Origin: an uncultured Ferrovibrio sp.
GTDB lineage: Bacteria > Pseudomonadota > Alphaproteobacteria > Ferrovibrionales > Ferrovibrionaceae
Assembly (NCBI RefSeq): GCF_937960835.1
Contig: NZ_CALGPC010000020.1
Coordinates: forward strand, 1-64,000
Direction: 5' to 3'
DNA length: 64,000 nucleotides
Part shown: positions 55,323 to 64,000 of the stretch, piece by piece
Layout of the letters: the number at the start of each line of letters is the position of its first letter
Numbering within the stretch: position 1 is the first letter of the stretch
Translations under genes and position numbers: made by a program
Notes under the pieces: generated by a model
The model's input: only the letters and a program-made list of their open reading frames with translations
Database searches by the model: none
Told to the model about the DNA's origin: nothing

Positions 55323-57134
55323 ATGGCACCCCCGTTTCTGATTCTGCGTAACATCCACCTCACCTTTGGTGGCACGCCGCTGCTGGATGCGGCGGAACTG
55401 TCGGTTTCGGAAGGCGACCGGCTCTGCCTGGTCGGCCGCAACGGCTCGGGCAAATCCACGCTCCTGAAAGTCGCCGCCGGCATGGTGCAGCCGGAAAGCG
55501 GCGAGCGCGTGGTGCAAAGCGGCGTGACCATGCGCTACCTGCCACAGGAGCCGGATCTCTCCGGCTTCAGCGACACCCTGTCCTATGTGCTTGACGGGCT
55601 GGCGCCGGGTGACGATCCGCACCGGGCACGGACCTTGCTGGAAGCGCTCGGCCTGACCGGCAACGAGAGCCCGAAGCAGCTGTCCGGCGGCGAGGCGCGC
55701 CGCGCGGCCCTTGCCCGTGTGCTGGCGCCCGAGCCGGACATCCTGCTGCTGGACGAGCCGACCAACCATCTCGATCTGCCGGCCATCGAATGGCTGGAAG
55801 GCGAGCTGCAGCGCATCCGTTCGGCGCTCGTGCTGATCAGCCATGACCGGCGTTTCTTAAGCAACCTTACCCGCGCCACGATCTGGCTCGACCGCGGCAA
55901 CACGCGCCGCCTGGACCAGGGCTTTGCGGCATTCGAGGATTGGCGCGACGCCTTGCTTGAGCAGGAAGAAACCGAGCGCCACAAGCTGGATCGCAAGATC
56001 GCCGCCGAGACCGACTGGCTGCGGCACGGCATCTCGGCCCGGCGCAAGCGCAATATGGGCCGCGTGCGGGCGCTGATGGATCTGCGCAAGCAGCGCCGTG
56101 AACAGCGCAAGGTCGCCGGCAATGTCACGCTGACGGTCAGTGAGGCCGAAACCTCTTCGAAGCTGATCGTCGAGGCGAAGGGGATTTCGAAATCTTATGG
56201 CGATCAGCTCGTGCTGCAGGATGTCAGCCTGAAGGTGCAGCGCGGCGACCGGCTTGGCATCGTCGGTCCGAACGGCGCGGGCAAGACCACGCTGCTGAAC
56301 ATCCTCACCGGACAGCTCAAGCCAGACAGCGGCAGCATCCGGCTGGGCGTCAATCTCGAACTGGTGACGCTCGATCAGAAGCGCGAGGCGCTCGATCCCG
56401 ACATGACGCTGCAATACGCGCTCGCCGGCGGCAGCGACAAGGTCACCATCAATGGCCAGCCGCGCCATGTGATGAGCTACATGAAGGATTTTCTCTTCTC
56501 GCCCGAACAGGCGCGCACGCCTGTGCGCGTGCTCTCCGGTGGCGAGCGCGGCCGCCTGATGCTGGCGCGTGCTCTGGCCAAGCCGTCGAACGTGCTGGTG
56601 CTGGACGAGCCGACCAACGATCTTGATCTGGAAACGCTCGATCTGTTGCAGGAAATGTTGAGCGACTATCCCGGTACCGTGCTGCTGGTCAGCCATGACC
56701 GCGATTTCCTCGATCGCGTCTGTACCTCCGTCCTTGCCTTTGAAGGGGCGGGCAAGTGGCTGCTCTATGCCGGCGGCTATTCCGACATGGTCGCCCAGCG
56801 CGGCGAAGGAGTGAAGGCCAAGGCCGCGCCGGCGCAGAAGAAGACTGAAGCTGAGGCGAAGTCCGCGCCGCCACCTGCCGCGAAGCCGGCGCCGAAGCGC
56901 AAACTCAGCTTCAAGGAAAAGCACGCGCTGGAAACTTTGCCGAAAAAGATGGATGAGCTGCGCGCTGCAATCGCCAGGCATCAGGCGGCTTTGGCCGATC
57001 CGCAGCTTTTCAGCCGGGATCCGGCGAAGTTCGACGCTGCAACCAAGGGCCTGGCGCAGGCCGAAGCCGACCTTGCGGCGGCGGAAGAGCAGTGGCTGGA
57101 GCTGGAAATCCTGCGCGAGGAACTGGAGGGCTGA
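55323..57134 (+). CDS. ABC-F family ATPase (Uup-like)
   Basis: 603-residue soluble protein with two ABC ATPase domains (Walker A GRNGSGKST at 38-46 and GPNGAGKTT in the second; both signature motifs LSGGEARRAAL and LSGGERGRLML; Walker B LLLDEPTNHLD and LVLDEPTNDLD) joined by a linker (RRKRNMGRVRALMDLRKQRR). The C-terminal 80 residues are a charged coiled coil as in Uup. ABC-F proteins act on ribosomes; Uup is also tied to DNA branch metabolism. Confidence 0.93.
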   Translation: MAPPFLILRNIHLTFGGTPLLDAAELSVSEGDRLCLVGRNGSGKSTLLKVAAGMVQPESGERVVQSGVTMRYLPQEPDLSGFSDTLSYVLDGLAPGDDPHRARTLLEALGLTGNESPKQLSGGEARRAALARVLAPEPDILLLDEPTNHLDLPAIEWLEGELQRIRSALVLISHDRRFLSNLTRATIWLDRGNTRRLDQGFAAFEDWRDALLEQEETERHKLDRKIAAETDWLRHGISARRKRNMGRVRALMDLRKQRREQRKVAGNVTLTVSEAETSSKLIVEAKGISKSYGDQLVLQDVSLKVQRGDRLGIVGPNGAGKTTLLNILTGQLKPDSGSIRLGVNLELVTLDQKREALDPDMTLQYALAGGSDKVTINGQPRHVMSYMKDFLFSPEQARTPVRVLSGGERGRLMLARALAKPSNVLVLDEPTNDLDLETLDLLQEMLSDYPGTVLLVSHDRDFLDRVCTSVLAFEGAGKWLLYAGGYSDMVAQRGEGVKAKAAPAQKKTEAEAKSAPPPAAKPAPKRKLSFKEKHALETLPKKMDELRAAIARHQAALADPQLFSRDPAKFDAATKGLAQAEADLAAAEEQWLELEILREELEG

Positions 57135-57716
57135 TCACTCCAGATTCAAGAGTCGCTGCGGCGCCGAGGGAACGATCGCCGGGATGCCGAAGCCGAGATC
57201 GATGAAGCGCATCCCGTCGGCGATCAGATAGGAATCCGGATCGACAGGGCCGGAGGCTTCCGCCTTGGTCAGCGGCACGGCGCAGGAGAGGATCAGGGTC
57301 GGCTTCTCGGCGCCGGTTTCGCAAATCGGCGCGCCGACCCATTCCAGCGGCACGATGCTGCCGCTTGGATGGCGCAGCCAGTAATACAGCATGAAGCCGC
57401 AGGGCTGCTCCAGCTGCTCGATGGTCAGCGCGGCGCGGAAGGCGCGGTTCTCGCGCATGGTCAGATCAAGATAATTGTAGCCGGTGAGATCGAAGCCGGC
57501 GTAACGCTGGATCAGCGGACCGGCATAGAGGATCGGGATGGAATCCCGGCTGCGCACCTCAACGAGGAAACAGCCTTCCTTCGCATCACCGAAGGCTTCG
57601 AGATTGATGTCGGCACGTTCGGGCAACCGGCGGCCACGGCGCCAGCCGTCCCAAACGGCGAAGAAGCGGCGGCTAGGAGCAGATAGCGGAGCAGGCAAGG
57701 TATCAACCAGGGCCAT
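57135..57716 (-). CDS. PAS_5 domain protein, tandem paralogue 1
   Basis: 193 residues starting MALVDTLPAPLSAPSRRFFA. One PAS-like domain: FFAVWDGWRRGRRLPERADI, then YAGFDLTGYNYLDLTMRENR and the core CGFMLYYWLRHPSGSIVPLE, ending with ADGMRFIDLGFGIPAIVPS. It is about half identical by eye to the next gene, which it follows on the same strand. There is no Shine-Dalgarno sequence; TATAGT lies 6 bases before the ATG, so the mRNA is probably leaderless. Confidence 0.82.
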   Translation of the reverse strand: MALVDTLPAPLSAPSRRFFAVWDGWRRGRRLPERADINLEAFGDAKEGCFLVEVRSRDSIPILYAGPLIQRYAGFDLTGYNYLDLTMRENRAFRAALTIEQLEQPCGFMLYYWLRHPSGSIVPLEWVGAPICETGAEKPTLILSCAVPLTKAEASGPVDPDSYLIADGMRFIDLGFGIPAIVPSAPQRLLNLE

Positions 57717-57876
57717 GAGAGAACTATACAACGGTGACTGGACGGGTATACGAAAAAGAAAAATCCCCAAATCGCCGTGAAATTCCTCAAATAACTTGGA
57801 AGACGGAAGAACGTCAATTTCCTTGACTAAAGCATAAGCAAAAGCGGAACACGCTGCTAGGTGTTCAGGCGTGCCG

Positions 57877-58461
57877 TCATTGCACCGGCTTCGGCTCCTG
57901 CCGCTGGCTCGGCACCAGGGGCGGGATGCCATAGCCGAGGTCGATATAGCGCATGCCTTCGCCCTCTTCGTAGGACTCCGGATCGATGCTCTGGCTTTTC
58001 CAGCTTGTCTTCGCCAGGCCGGTGGCGCAGCACAGGATCAGCGTGGCGCTGGTCTGGCCGTTTTCGCAGACCGGCGCGCCGACAAATTCAACCGGCAGGA
58101 CGGTGCCGTCGGCCAGCCGCAGCCAGTAATAGATGACGACGCCGCAAGGCTGCGCGGCCTGCGCAAGCGTCAGATGCGCGCGCCAGCTGCGGTTCTCCTT
58201 GCTGGTCAGATCGAGATAGTTGAATCCGGTGAGATCGAAGCCGAGGTGATCGGTGATCCGCTTGCCGACGGCGGTGATGCGGATCTCGTCGCGGCCGCGG
58301 ATATCCAGCAGCAGACAGGCATCGGCCAGATCGCCCAGGCTGGAGAGATCGATGTCGCGGCGCTCGGGCAGTTTGCGGCCACGGCGCCAGCCATGCCAGG
58401 TGGCGAAGAACTGACGGCTGGGCTGCGTCAGCGGCGTCGGCAGGGAACTCAAGAAGTCCAT
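57877..58461 (-). CDS. PAS_5 domain protein, tandem paralogue 2
   Basis: 194 residues. It aligns with its neighbour throughout: FFATWHGWRRGRKLPERRDI, FDLTGFNYLDLTSKENRSWR, CGVVIYYWLRLADGTVLPVE, EGMRYIDLGYGIPPLVPSQR. No output domain is present. It has its own consensus-like promoter, whose expected start coincides with the ATG, so it is probably translated from a leaderless mRNA. Ligand and partner are unknown. Confidence 0.82.
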   Translation of the reverse strand: MDFLSSLPTPLTQPSRQFFATWHGWRRGRKLPERRDIDLSSLGDLADACLLLDIRGRDEIRITAVGKRITDHLGFDLTGFNYLDLTSKENRSWRAHLTLAQAAQPCGVVIYYWLRLADGTVLPVEFVGAPVCENGQTSATLILCCATGLAKTSWKSQSIDPESYEEGEGMRYIDLGYGIPPLVPSQRQEPKPVQ

Positions 58462-58467
58462 CGGGCA

Positions 58468-58496
58468 ATCTTACCGGTCTTAAGCACCTCTGCCAA
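58468..58496 (-). promoter_or_regulatory. Promoter giving a leaderless PAS_5 mRNA
   Basis: On the minus strand TTGGCA (58491-58496) and TAAGAT (58468-58473) are exactly 17 bases apart, and the ATG follows the -10 by six bases. Confidence 0.7.
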
Positions 58497-58555
58497 AGCA
58501 ATACGGCCGGGAGGTCATCCCGGCCGTGACATAGATCAATTCTGAAAAATTCCTC

Positions 58556-59557
58556 TTACTTGGCCTTTTTCACGAAACGGTCGTCGAAGGTCTTGCTCAG
58601 ATCGATCTTCGCCTTGGCGAGCTCCTCGTCGAACTGCACCAGCATGTTGTAGGCGCTCTTCATGCCTTCCTCGGGAATGATGCCGGTGCGCGAATAGGTC
58701 TCCAGCGAGTTCTTCACCGATTGCAGATAGAGAGGCTTGTCGCCCAGATAGTAGCTCTCGGGCACCGTGGCCACGATATCCTCGGGCTTGGCCTGCTCGA
58801 TCCACTTCAGCGCCTTGTACAGGCCGTTGACCAGAGCCTGCGTGGTTTCCGGGTTCTTCTCGATGAACTCGCTCTTCAGATAGAGCACGGCCGCCGGGTT
58901 GGAGCCGCCGAAGATCGCCTTGGTGCCCTCTTCCGTGCGGCTGTCGGCCAGGATGAAGACGGTGCCGTCGCTTTGCAGCTTGGAGATCACCGGGTCGAGA
59001 TGCGAGATGGCGTCGATCTCGCCCTTCTGCATCGCCGCCACGCCGGAGGCGCCGCCGCCGACCGCGATATAGGACGAGTCCTTGTAATTGCCGCCGGCCT
59101 TGGCGATCAGGTAGTTGACGAAGAAGTTGGTCGACGAGCCCGGCGCGGTGACGCCGATCTTCATGCCTTTCAGGTCGGCTGCGGTCTTGACCTTGCCCTG
59201 ATGCTCCTTCTTCACGGCAACGACGATGCCGGGGAAGCGGCCAAGCTCCAGCACCGCGCGGATGTCCTGGCCCTTCTGCTGCATGCGGATGGTGTGCTCA
59301 TAGGCGCCGGTGACGGCATCAACGCTGCCGCCGATCAGCGCCTGCAGCGACTTGGCACCGCCGCCGAAATCGTTGATCTCGACATCCAGGCCCTCGGTTT
59401 TGAAGAAGCCCTTCTGCTCGGCAATGGTGAGCGGCAGGTAATACAGGAGCGGCTTGCCGCCAACGCCGAGCGTCAGCTTGGGCTTCTCCGGCGCGGCTTG
59501 GGCTGCGCTGGCCGCCAGCGCCAGGGCTGCGGCGGCGATGAGTGTTCTGATCTTCAT
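58556..59557 (-). CDS. ABC transporter substrate-binding protein (NitT/TauT family)
   Basis: 333 residues with signal peptide (LIAAAALALAASAAQAAPEK). NMT1/SsuA-like fold: TLGVGGKPLLYYLPLTIAEQ, KGFFKTEGLDVEINDFGGGA, LKGMKIGVTAPGSSTNFFVN. This class binds sulfonates, nitrate, pyrimidine precursors or aromatic acids. It is the last gene of the three-gene importer (ATPase, permease, receptor), 36 bases after the permease gene. The ligand cannot be chosen from sequence. Confidence 0.92.
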   Translation of the reverse strand: MKIRTLIAAAALALAASAAQAAPEKPKLTLGVGGKPLLYYLPLTIAEQKGFFKTEGLDVEINDFGGGAKSLQALIGGSVDAVTGAYEHTIRMQQKGQDIRAVLELGRFPGIVVAVKKEHQGKVKTAADLKGMKIGVTAPGSSTNFFVNYLIAKAGGNYKDSSYIAVGGGASGVAAMQKGEIDAISHLDPVISKLQSDGTVFILADSRTEEGTKAIFGGSNPAAVLYLKSEFIEKNPETTQALVNGLYKALKWIEQAKPEDIVATVPESYYLGDKPLYLQSVKNSLETYSRTGIIPEEGMKSAYNMLVQFDEELAKAKIDLSKTFDDRFVKKAK

Positions 59558-59593
59558 GTGGTTTCCTCCGTTTTTAATCCAGATATTTTTGGT

Positions 59594-60385
59594 TCAGGTG
59601 GTTCTTGCAGCGGTATCGGGCCGCCAGACCAGCAGGCGGTTCTCGATCATGGTGACGAACCAGTCGAGCAGGATGACGAAGATCGCGAGCACCAGCATGC
59701 CGGAAAAGACGCCGGTGACGTCGAAGACGCTCTCGGCCTCGTGGATCTTATAGCCAAGCCCCGCCGCCGAGCCGAGATACTCACCCACCACCGCGCCGAT
59801 CAGCGCGAAGCCGACGCTGGTATGCAGGGACGAGAACATCCAGGTCAGGGCGGCCGGCCAGTAGACATGCCGCATGAGCTGCTTTTCGTTCATGCCCAGC
59901 ATGCGGGCATTGGCAAGCACCGTGGGACTGACTTCCTTCACGCCCTGATAGACGTTGAAGAAGACGATGAAGAAGACCAGCGTGAAGCCCAGCGCCACCT
60001 TCGACCAGATGCCAAGGCCGAACCACAGCGCGAAGATCGGCGCCAGCACCACGCGGGGCAGCGCATTCGCCGCCTTCACGTAAGGATCGAACACGGCGGC
60101 CAGCAGCGCGCGGCGGGCAAAGGCGAAGCCCACCACGATGCCAGCGCCGGCGCCGATGGCGAAGGCCAGCACGGTTTCCAGCAGGGTGATGCCGAGATGG
60201 CGCCAGATTTCGCCGGAGGCAAAATCCTTCCAGGTGCGCTCCAGCACGTCGAGCGGTGTGGAGAAGAAGAAGGGCGGCAGAAGCGGCTTGCCGTCGATCA
60301 CCGGCACGGTGGTGAGCAGATGCCAGATCACCAGGCTGGCGACGCCGACCAGGATTTGCAGGCCGAGCAGATTGGCGCGGTTCAT
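59594..60385 (-). CDS. ABC transporter permease (NitT/TauT family)
   Basis: 263-residue permease with about six helices; the coupling-helix EAA loop reads ANARMLGMNEKQLMRHVYWP. FAIGAGAGIVVGFAFARRAL and LVLAIFVILLDWFVTMIENR are typical of the SsuC/TauC family. The start at 60385 overlaps the ATPase stop by four bases (ATGA). Confidence 0.93.
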   Translation of the reverse strand: MNRANLLGLQILVGVASLVIWHLLTTVPVIDGKPLLPPFFFSTPLDVLERTWKDFASGEIWRHLGITLLETVLAFAIGAGAGIVVGFAFARRALLAAVFDPYVKAANALPRVVLAPIFALWFGLGIWSKVALGFTLVFFIVFFNVYQGVKEVSPTVLANARMLGMNEKQLMRHVYWPAALTWMFSSLHTSVGFALIGAVVGEYLGSAAGLGYKIHEAESVFDVTGVFSGMLVLAIFVILLDWFVTMIENRLLVWRPDTAARTT

Positions 60386-61245
60386 GGCTGCACCCCCGTC
60401 ACGGGCAGGTTCTCTCCTTGCGCATAGGCCTTCTGCACTTCCACCCGCAGGGTGGCCCAGATCGCCTTGTGGATATCGTGGAAGGCGGGTTCGGTGCGGA
60501 TTTCGGCGATGTCGCGCGGCCGCGGCAGCGTCACCGTGTAATCGCCGACGATGCCGGCAGCAGGACCGGCCGACATCACCACCACGCGGTCGGCCAGCGC
60601 AATCGCCTCTTCCAGATCGTGGGTGACGAACAGCACGGCTTTTTTGTTGGCGGCCCACAGATCGAGCAGCAGATTGCCCATGATCTGCCGCGTCTGCGCA
60701 TCCAGCGGGCCAAAAGGCTCGTCCATCAAAAGGATCTGCGGATCGCGGATCAGCATCTGCGCCAGCGCCACGCGCTTGCGCTGTCCGCCCGACAGCATAT
60801 GCGGATAGCGGTCGGCGAAACCCTTCAGGCCGACGCGGGCCAGCCATTCGCGCGCGCGGCGCAAAGCTTCGGCTCTTGGCACGCCCTGCGGCTCCAGCGC
60901 CACGGCGACGTTGTCCACCGCGGTTTTCCACGGCATCAGCGCATCGGCCTGGAACAGATAGCCGGCCTTGGCATTCAGCCCGCTCAGCGCCGCGCCGTCG
61001 ATCTCCACCTGTCCGGCGCTGGGTTTCAGCAGGCCGGCCGCCGCATTCAGCAGGGTCGATTTGCCGCAGCCGGTCGGCCCCACGATGGCGACAAACTCGC
61101 CCGGCTTAACAGCCAGATCGATGCCATGCACCGCGCGGTGCGTCGCGCCGTCCTTCAGGACAAAGGTGATGTCCACGCCGCGCAGATGCACGGCCGGGCG
61201 CGTCGTCGCGGCAACGGAAGCTAATTGGGCGGTGGTGGCGGCCAC
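60382..61245 (-). CDS. ABC transporter ATP-binding protein (NitT/TauT family)
   Basis: 287 residues; Walker A GPTGCGKST, the Q-loop LFQADALMPWKTAVDNVAVA, signature LSGGQRKRVALAQML, Walker B ILLMDEPFGPLD and the switch His in VTHDLEEA. The TauB/SsuB-like pattern pairs with the permease and receptor encoded downstream. First gene of the operon. Confidence 0.94.
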   Translation of the reverse strand: MAATTAQLASVAATTRPAVHLRGVDITFVLKDGATHRAVHGIDLAVKPGEFVAIVGPTGCGKSTLLNAAAGLLKPSAGQVEIDGAALSGLNAKAGYLFQADALMPWKTAVDNVAVALEPQGVPRAEALRRAREWLARVGLKGFADRYPHMLSGGQRKRVALAQMLIRDPQILLMDEPFGPLDAQTRQIMGNLLLDLWAANKKAVLFVTHDLEEAIALADRVVVMSAGPAAGIVGDYTVTLPRPRDIAEIRTEPAFHDIHKAIWATLRVEVQKAYAQGENLPVTGVQP

Positions 61246-61399
61246 GCGGCTTTCCTCCCTTTTTTATCGTTCGGCCCGCGACGGTAGCGACGCAAGCTCC
61301 GTTCGTAAAGCCGTAAGAGCTTAACCCACTTGCCTTTTCGCGCATTTGCAGCCTGTATTCACGGGAGCGCCCGCGTTCGGGCGCGCAGCAGGGTGGGTC

Positions 61400-62509
61400 A
61401 TGGATACGGTGACGCAGATCCTGTTCGGCGGCGTCGTCGGGCAGGCGGGATTTCGCAAGACGCTGGGACGCCGGGCGACTGCTGTGGGCGGTATGCTGGC
61501 GCTGCTGCCCGATCTCGACGTGATCAGCGGCTGGTTCAGCGACGATGTCGCCCATGCCTGGCTGTATCACCGCGGGATCACGCATGGCGTGGTGCCGACG
61601 CTGATCTATGGCGCGGCTCTGGGCTGGCTGGCCTGGCGGCTGGAGCGCATGCGGCGCGTACCCTTTGACATCAACGAGGACAATACCCGCCGCGCCTCCT
61701 GGATCTGGCTCGGGCTGTTATGCACCGCAACGCATCCCTTGCTCGATCTTTTTACCGCCTGGGGCACACAGCTTCTGGCGCCGTTCAGCAACCAGCGTTT
61801 CGCCATCGATGCACTGTCGATCATCGACCCGCTGTATTCGCTGCCGCTCATCATCGTCTTCCTGCTCGGCTTTTTCAGCCGCGCGAAAGGCAGCCGCTCG
61901 GCCTCAGGCATCGCCGCGGTGGACCTGCCGCAGCGGCTGGCGCAATGTGCCCTCATCTATGTGGCGCTTTACACGCTGATGGGCTGGGGTGTGGCGCTGA
62001 AGATGGAGCAGCGCGCGCGGTTTGAATTGGCCGAAAGCGGCAATGCCGGCCGCCATGGCGTGGAGGTTTCGGCCTATCCGACCCTGCTGCAGCCTTTCTG
62101 GCGGCGCATCGTGGCCGATACGGAAGACGAAATCCTGGTCGGCTTCTCCTCGCCGTTCGACGACCGCCCGATCCACTGGGAACGCTACACGCGCATCGAT
62201 CATCATCCCGCCGTGCAGGCGGCGCTGGCGACACCGTCCGGCAAGGTCTTTCACTGGTTCGCCATGGGGCGGCTGCACTGGACGGTACTGGCCGATACCG
62301 GTTCGCCCGGCGGGCATATCGTGGAGGCGCGCGACTATCGTTACGGCCTGCCGGGCGGCAGCGAGCTTGGCTTCTGGGGCCTGCGCTACCGCTTCGATGC
62401 GCAGCACCGCCTGCGCGGCCGGCCGGAAATTCTGGCCGAGCGCCCGCCGCCCAGCCAGGGCGGCTTCAGGCAGATGTGGGACGGCCTCTGGGGAACGGAT
62501 CGGCGCTGA
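61400..62509 (+). CDS. YdjM-like metal-dependent membrane hydrolase
   Basis: 369 residues. The N-terminal half is the YdjM/LexA-regulated membrane hydrolase domain: MDTVTQILFGGVVGQAGFRK, LALLPDLDVISGWF, YHRGITHGVVPTLIYGA and ATHPLLDLFTAWGTQLLAPF, with His/Asp residues that could bind metal near the membrane. The C-terminal 180 residues are soluble and alpha/beta. The start at 61400 follows CAGGGTGGG. The substrate is unknown. Confidence 0.88.
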   Translation: MDTVTQILFGGVVGQAGFRKTLGRRATAVGGMLALLPDLDVISGWFSDDVAHAWLYHRGITHGVVPTLIYGAALGWLAWRLERMRRVPFDINEDNTRRASWIWLGLLCTATHPLLDLFTAWGTQLLAPFSNQRFAIDALSIIDPLYSLPLIIVFLLGFFSRAKGSRSASGIAAVDLPQRLAQCALIYVALYTLMGWGVALKMEQRARFELAESGNAGRHGVEVSAYPTLLQPFWRRIVADTEDEILVGFSSPFDDRPIHWERYTRIDHHPAVQAALATPSGKVFHWFAMGRLHWTVLADTGSPGGHIVEARDYRYGLPGGSELGFWGLRYRFDAQHRLRGRPEILAERPPPSQGGFRQMWDGLWGTDRR

Positions 62510-63070
62510 CCTATTGACCGGACTGGCGCGACGCGCAGCAATGGCTGCGCTCCGGCGGCTAGTTGCGAGGCTGGACGATTGCCAGACAAGTGCAGGCCAA
62601 TGTCCCAAAAGCTATAGAGGCCTTGATCCATGGCGATTTGCCGTCGCCGGACCAAACGGTGATTCAGTGCTGACCTGCAAATCGCTCGAGAAGTGCTTAA
62701 CAAACTTCAAAGAAACTGAACGGTCAGCATGACCACGTTATCGGGCAAGTCCCCTCATGTTGAAGAGCATGTCAGAGATGTTGAGATTTCATTCGCAGGG
62801 CTATGGAAGATCCGACATGGCGAGACAACGTCCTATGTCGGGAAGCAGCGGCGGGTTTTGGCCAGCAGGTCTCTACGCGCCGACATCGATCGGCGCGGTG
62901 CGTAGTCTGAGCCAGATGGCTTCCACCGTCAATGGGATCGCTCCCTGCCATAGCAAACACAGGATCCAGCGGCGCGCCAGAGCAGCCGTGGTCCTCACCA
63001 TCCTTAAGACGAGATACGCACCCAGGTGGAAGGCCCGAACATTATCTACAGGGTCGCTCGACGAGCGCCC
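62510..63070. other. Non-coding region with stacked inverted repeats next to IS110-type transposase
   Basis: 561 bases without a supported gene between the hydrolase and the transposase C-terminus. It holds CCGACAT-N16-ATGTCGG (about 62813-62842) and a long imperfect hairpin with arms CTACGCGCCGA and TCGGCGCGGTGCGTAG (about 62873-62906). On the minus strand this lies downstream of the transposase, where IS1111-group elements carry their non-coding end and guide RNA. The element's outer end was not located. Confidence 0.45.
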
Positions 63071-63105
63071 TCACGGCACTTGCAGAGAGGGGTCCTTCCA
63101 CCTGG
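63022..63105. repeat. 12-bp inverted repeat spanning the transposase stop
   Basis: CCAGGTGGAAGG (63022-63033) and CCTTCCACCTGG (63094-63105) are perfect complements around the transposase stop at 63071. Between them GGGTCGCTC-gac-GAGCGCCC (63051-63070) forms another hairpin directly after the stop. The whole could fold as one structured RNA. Confidence 0.65.
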
Positions 63106-64000
63106 CATCCGACCGTTCGAGGAACGGCCGGTACTCTGTCCCCGTCTTGATAACGGCGTGAGCCACGCGCGCCATCTTGGCGGTCAGCGCCGTCATCGCC
63201 TTGCGGCGACGATCGGCATCATCCGCGTGCCCGGCGGTATATCGTCCGAGCTTGTCGCGGAAGCTATTGTCGCGCTGGCGCGCGGCGACCTGCGCGGCCA
63301 TCCAGAAGGTCCGGCGCAATCGCGCGTTGCCGTACTTGGACAGCTTCGTACGGCCGCGGAACGTGCCGGACTGACAGGTCGCGAGATCGAGGCCGCAGAA
63401 CTTGAGGAACTGACGGTGATGGCTGAAGCGACGAAGATCGCCTGCCTCGGCCAGGATCGTCAACGCGTTGATCGGGCCGATGCCCGGGATCTTGCGCAAC
63501 AGTTTGTAATCGAGATGATCGGCGAGCCGGGCATGGGCAAGTCGTTCGATCTCGTCGCGCTGGTGGATAAGGCTGCGTCCTTGCGCGATCACCATGCGGA
63601 ACATGGCGATCGCGGCCGAGTCCTCTGGCACCGGCAATGCCACAGAGCTGCACGCTGTCTCGTACACATCGTTGATCAGCCGGGCCTTGGAGACCTTGCG
63701 CCCGATCAGCGGCCAGACCTCCGCTGAGAAGGCCTCCTTGTTGAGCGCAGTGATACTGGCCGGGGTCGGGAACCGCTCGATCATCGCCAGGAACCAGTCC
63801 GACCGGCTGTTGCCGGCGAAGCGGGCGACCTCCGGGAAATAGAGCGGCAGGTAGTGGGTCAGTATGCGATGCCAAGTCTGGGTCTTCATCCGCGAGACTA
63901 CCTCGTGCGTCTTTGACAGCTCCTGCAGGTCGTTGATGCCGGCGGCGAGCGGGTCGACGTAGCGTTGCGTGGCGCCGATCCGGAGCATGTGCAGGATGAC
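63071..64000 (-). mobile_element. IS110/IS1111-family transposase, N-terminus beyond window edge
   Basis: 309 residues in the window, still open at base 64000; the N-terminal DEDD (RuvC-like) catalytic part is mostly outside. The C-terminal Tnp_20 domain is clear: LRKIPGIGPINALTILAEAG, FLKFCGLDLATCQSGTFRGR and TKLSKYGNARLRRTFWMAAQ, with the conserved Ser (SGTFRGR) of the IS110 recombinase. IS110 elements insert by a guide-RNA-directed, circular-intermediate mechanism without terminal target duplications. Whether this copy is intact cannot be seen. Confidence 0.93.

Noticed and set aside
62757..63161. 134-codon plus-strand ORF next to the IS110-type transposase
   Set aside because: It runs through the inverted repeats and the transposase end, has no ribosome site and no recognisable domain.

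Overview
The window is GC-rich chromosomal DNA from an alphaproteobacterium, probably Rhodospirillales-like. This rests on the glutamate synthase pair in the order gltD-gltB, a single-polypeptide methylmalonyl-CoA mutase, an NDUFA9-type protein, several large PAS/HAMP/Cache chemoreceptors, PAS_5-type small proteins and a SUV3-like helicase. The genus cannot be fixed from the sequence alone. Most of it is ordinary core and metabolic DNA. The clearly accessory parts are a 2.4 kb low-GC patch (about 39.3-41.7 kb) and an IS110-family element running off the right edge.

Layout. 0-10 kb: a chemoreceptor cut by the left edge, then a catabolic locus in which SDR dehydrogenase, FAD-dependent dehydrogenase, IclR regulator and PfpI/DJ-1 protein (minus) diverge from a TRAP transporter (dctPQM) and an unusual MBL-fold hydrolase (plus). 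10-14 kb: small hypotheticals, an orphan rmlA-type nucleotidyltransferase, a MarR regulator with a clear operator-promoter, a VOC protein, tRNA-Arg(CCT) and an unknown protein. 14-21 kb: SUV3-like helicase with a thioesterase, then the molybdate system modE, modA, modB, modC with a Mo-box before modA. 21.5-28 kb: lipid-binding-like protein, PAS_5 protein, DHFR-like reductase, a divergent LysR/EamA pair and methylmalonyl-CoA mutase.

28.4-39.3 kb: Rnk, two tandem chemoreceptors, MAPEG protein, a GNAT-nitrilase fusion preceded by a structured leader or small RNA, a CHAD protein, a superinfection-immunity-like membrane peptide and an NDUFA9-like protein. 39.3-41.7 kb: the accessory patch, with a broken gene, two overlapping unknown genes and a HigB/HigA-type toxin-antitoxin pair ending in a strong terminator. 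41.7-45.5 kb: a divergent LytTR regulator/acyltransferase pair, then a P450 lacking the usual I-helix threonine, overlapping an ABM monooxygenase gene. 45.7-51.8 kb: gltD-gltB. 52-58.5 kb: two related secreted small Cys proteins, a second MAPEG protein, a fourth chemoreceptor, an Uup-type ABC-F protein and two tandem PAS_5 paralogues that appear leaderless. 58.5-62.5 kb: a NitT/TauT-type ABC importer and a YdjM-like membrane hydrolase. 62.5-64 kb: structured non-coding DNA followed by the C-terminal part of an IS110-type transposase.

The best candidates for something undescribed are RNA-level features: the CU-rich-loop hairpin pair at 36.3-36.4 kb, and the stacked inverted repeats downstream of the IS110 transposase, which could be the element's guide (bridge) RNA region. 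No CRISPR array, prophage block or obvious defence system was seen.
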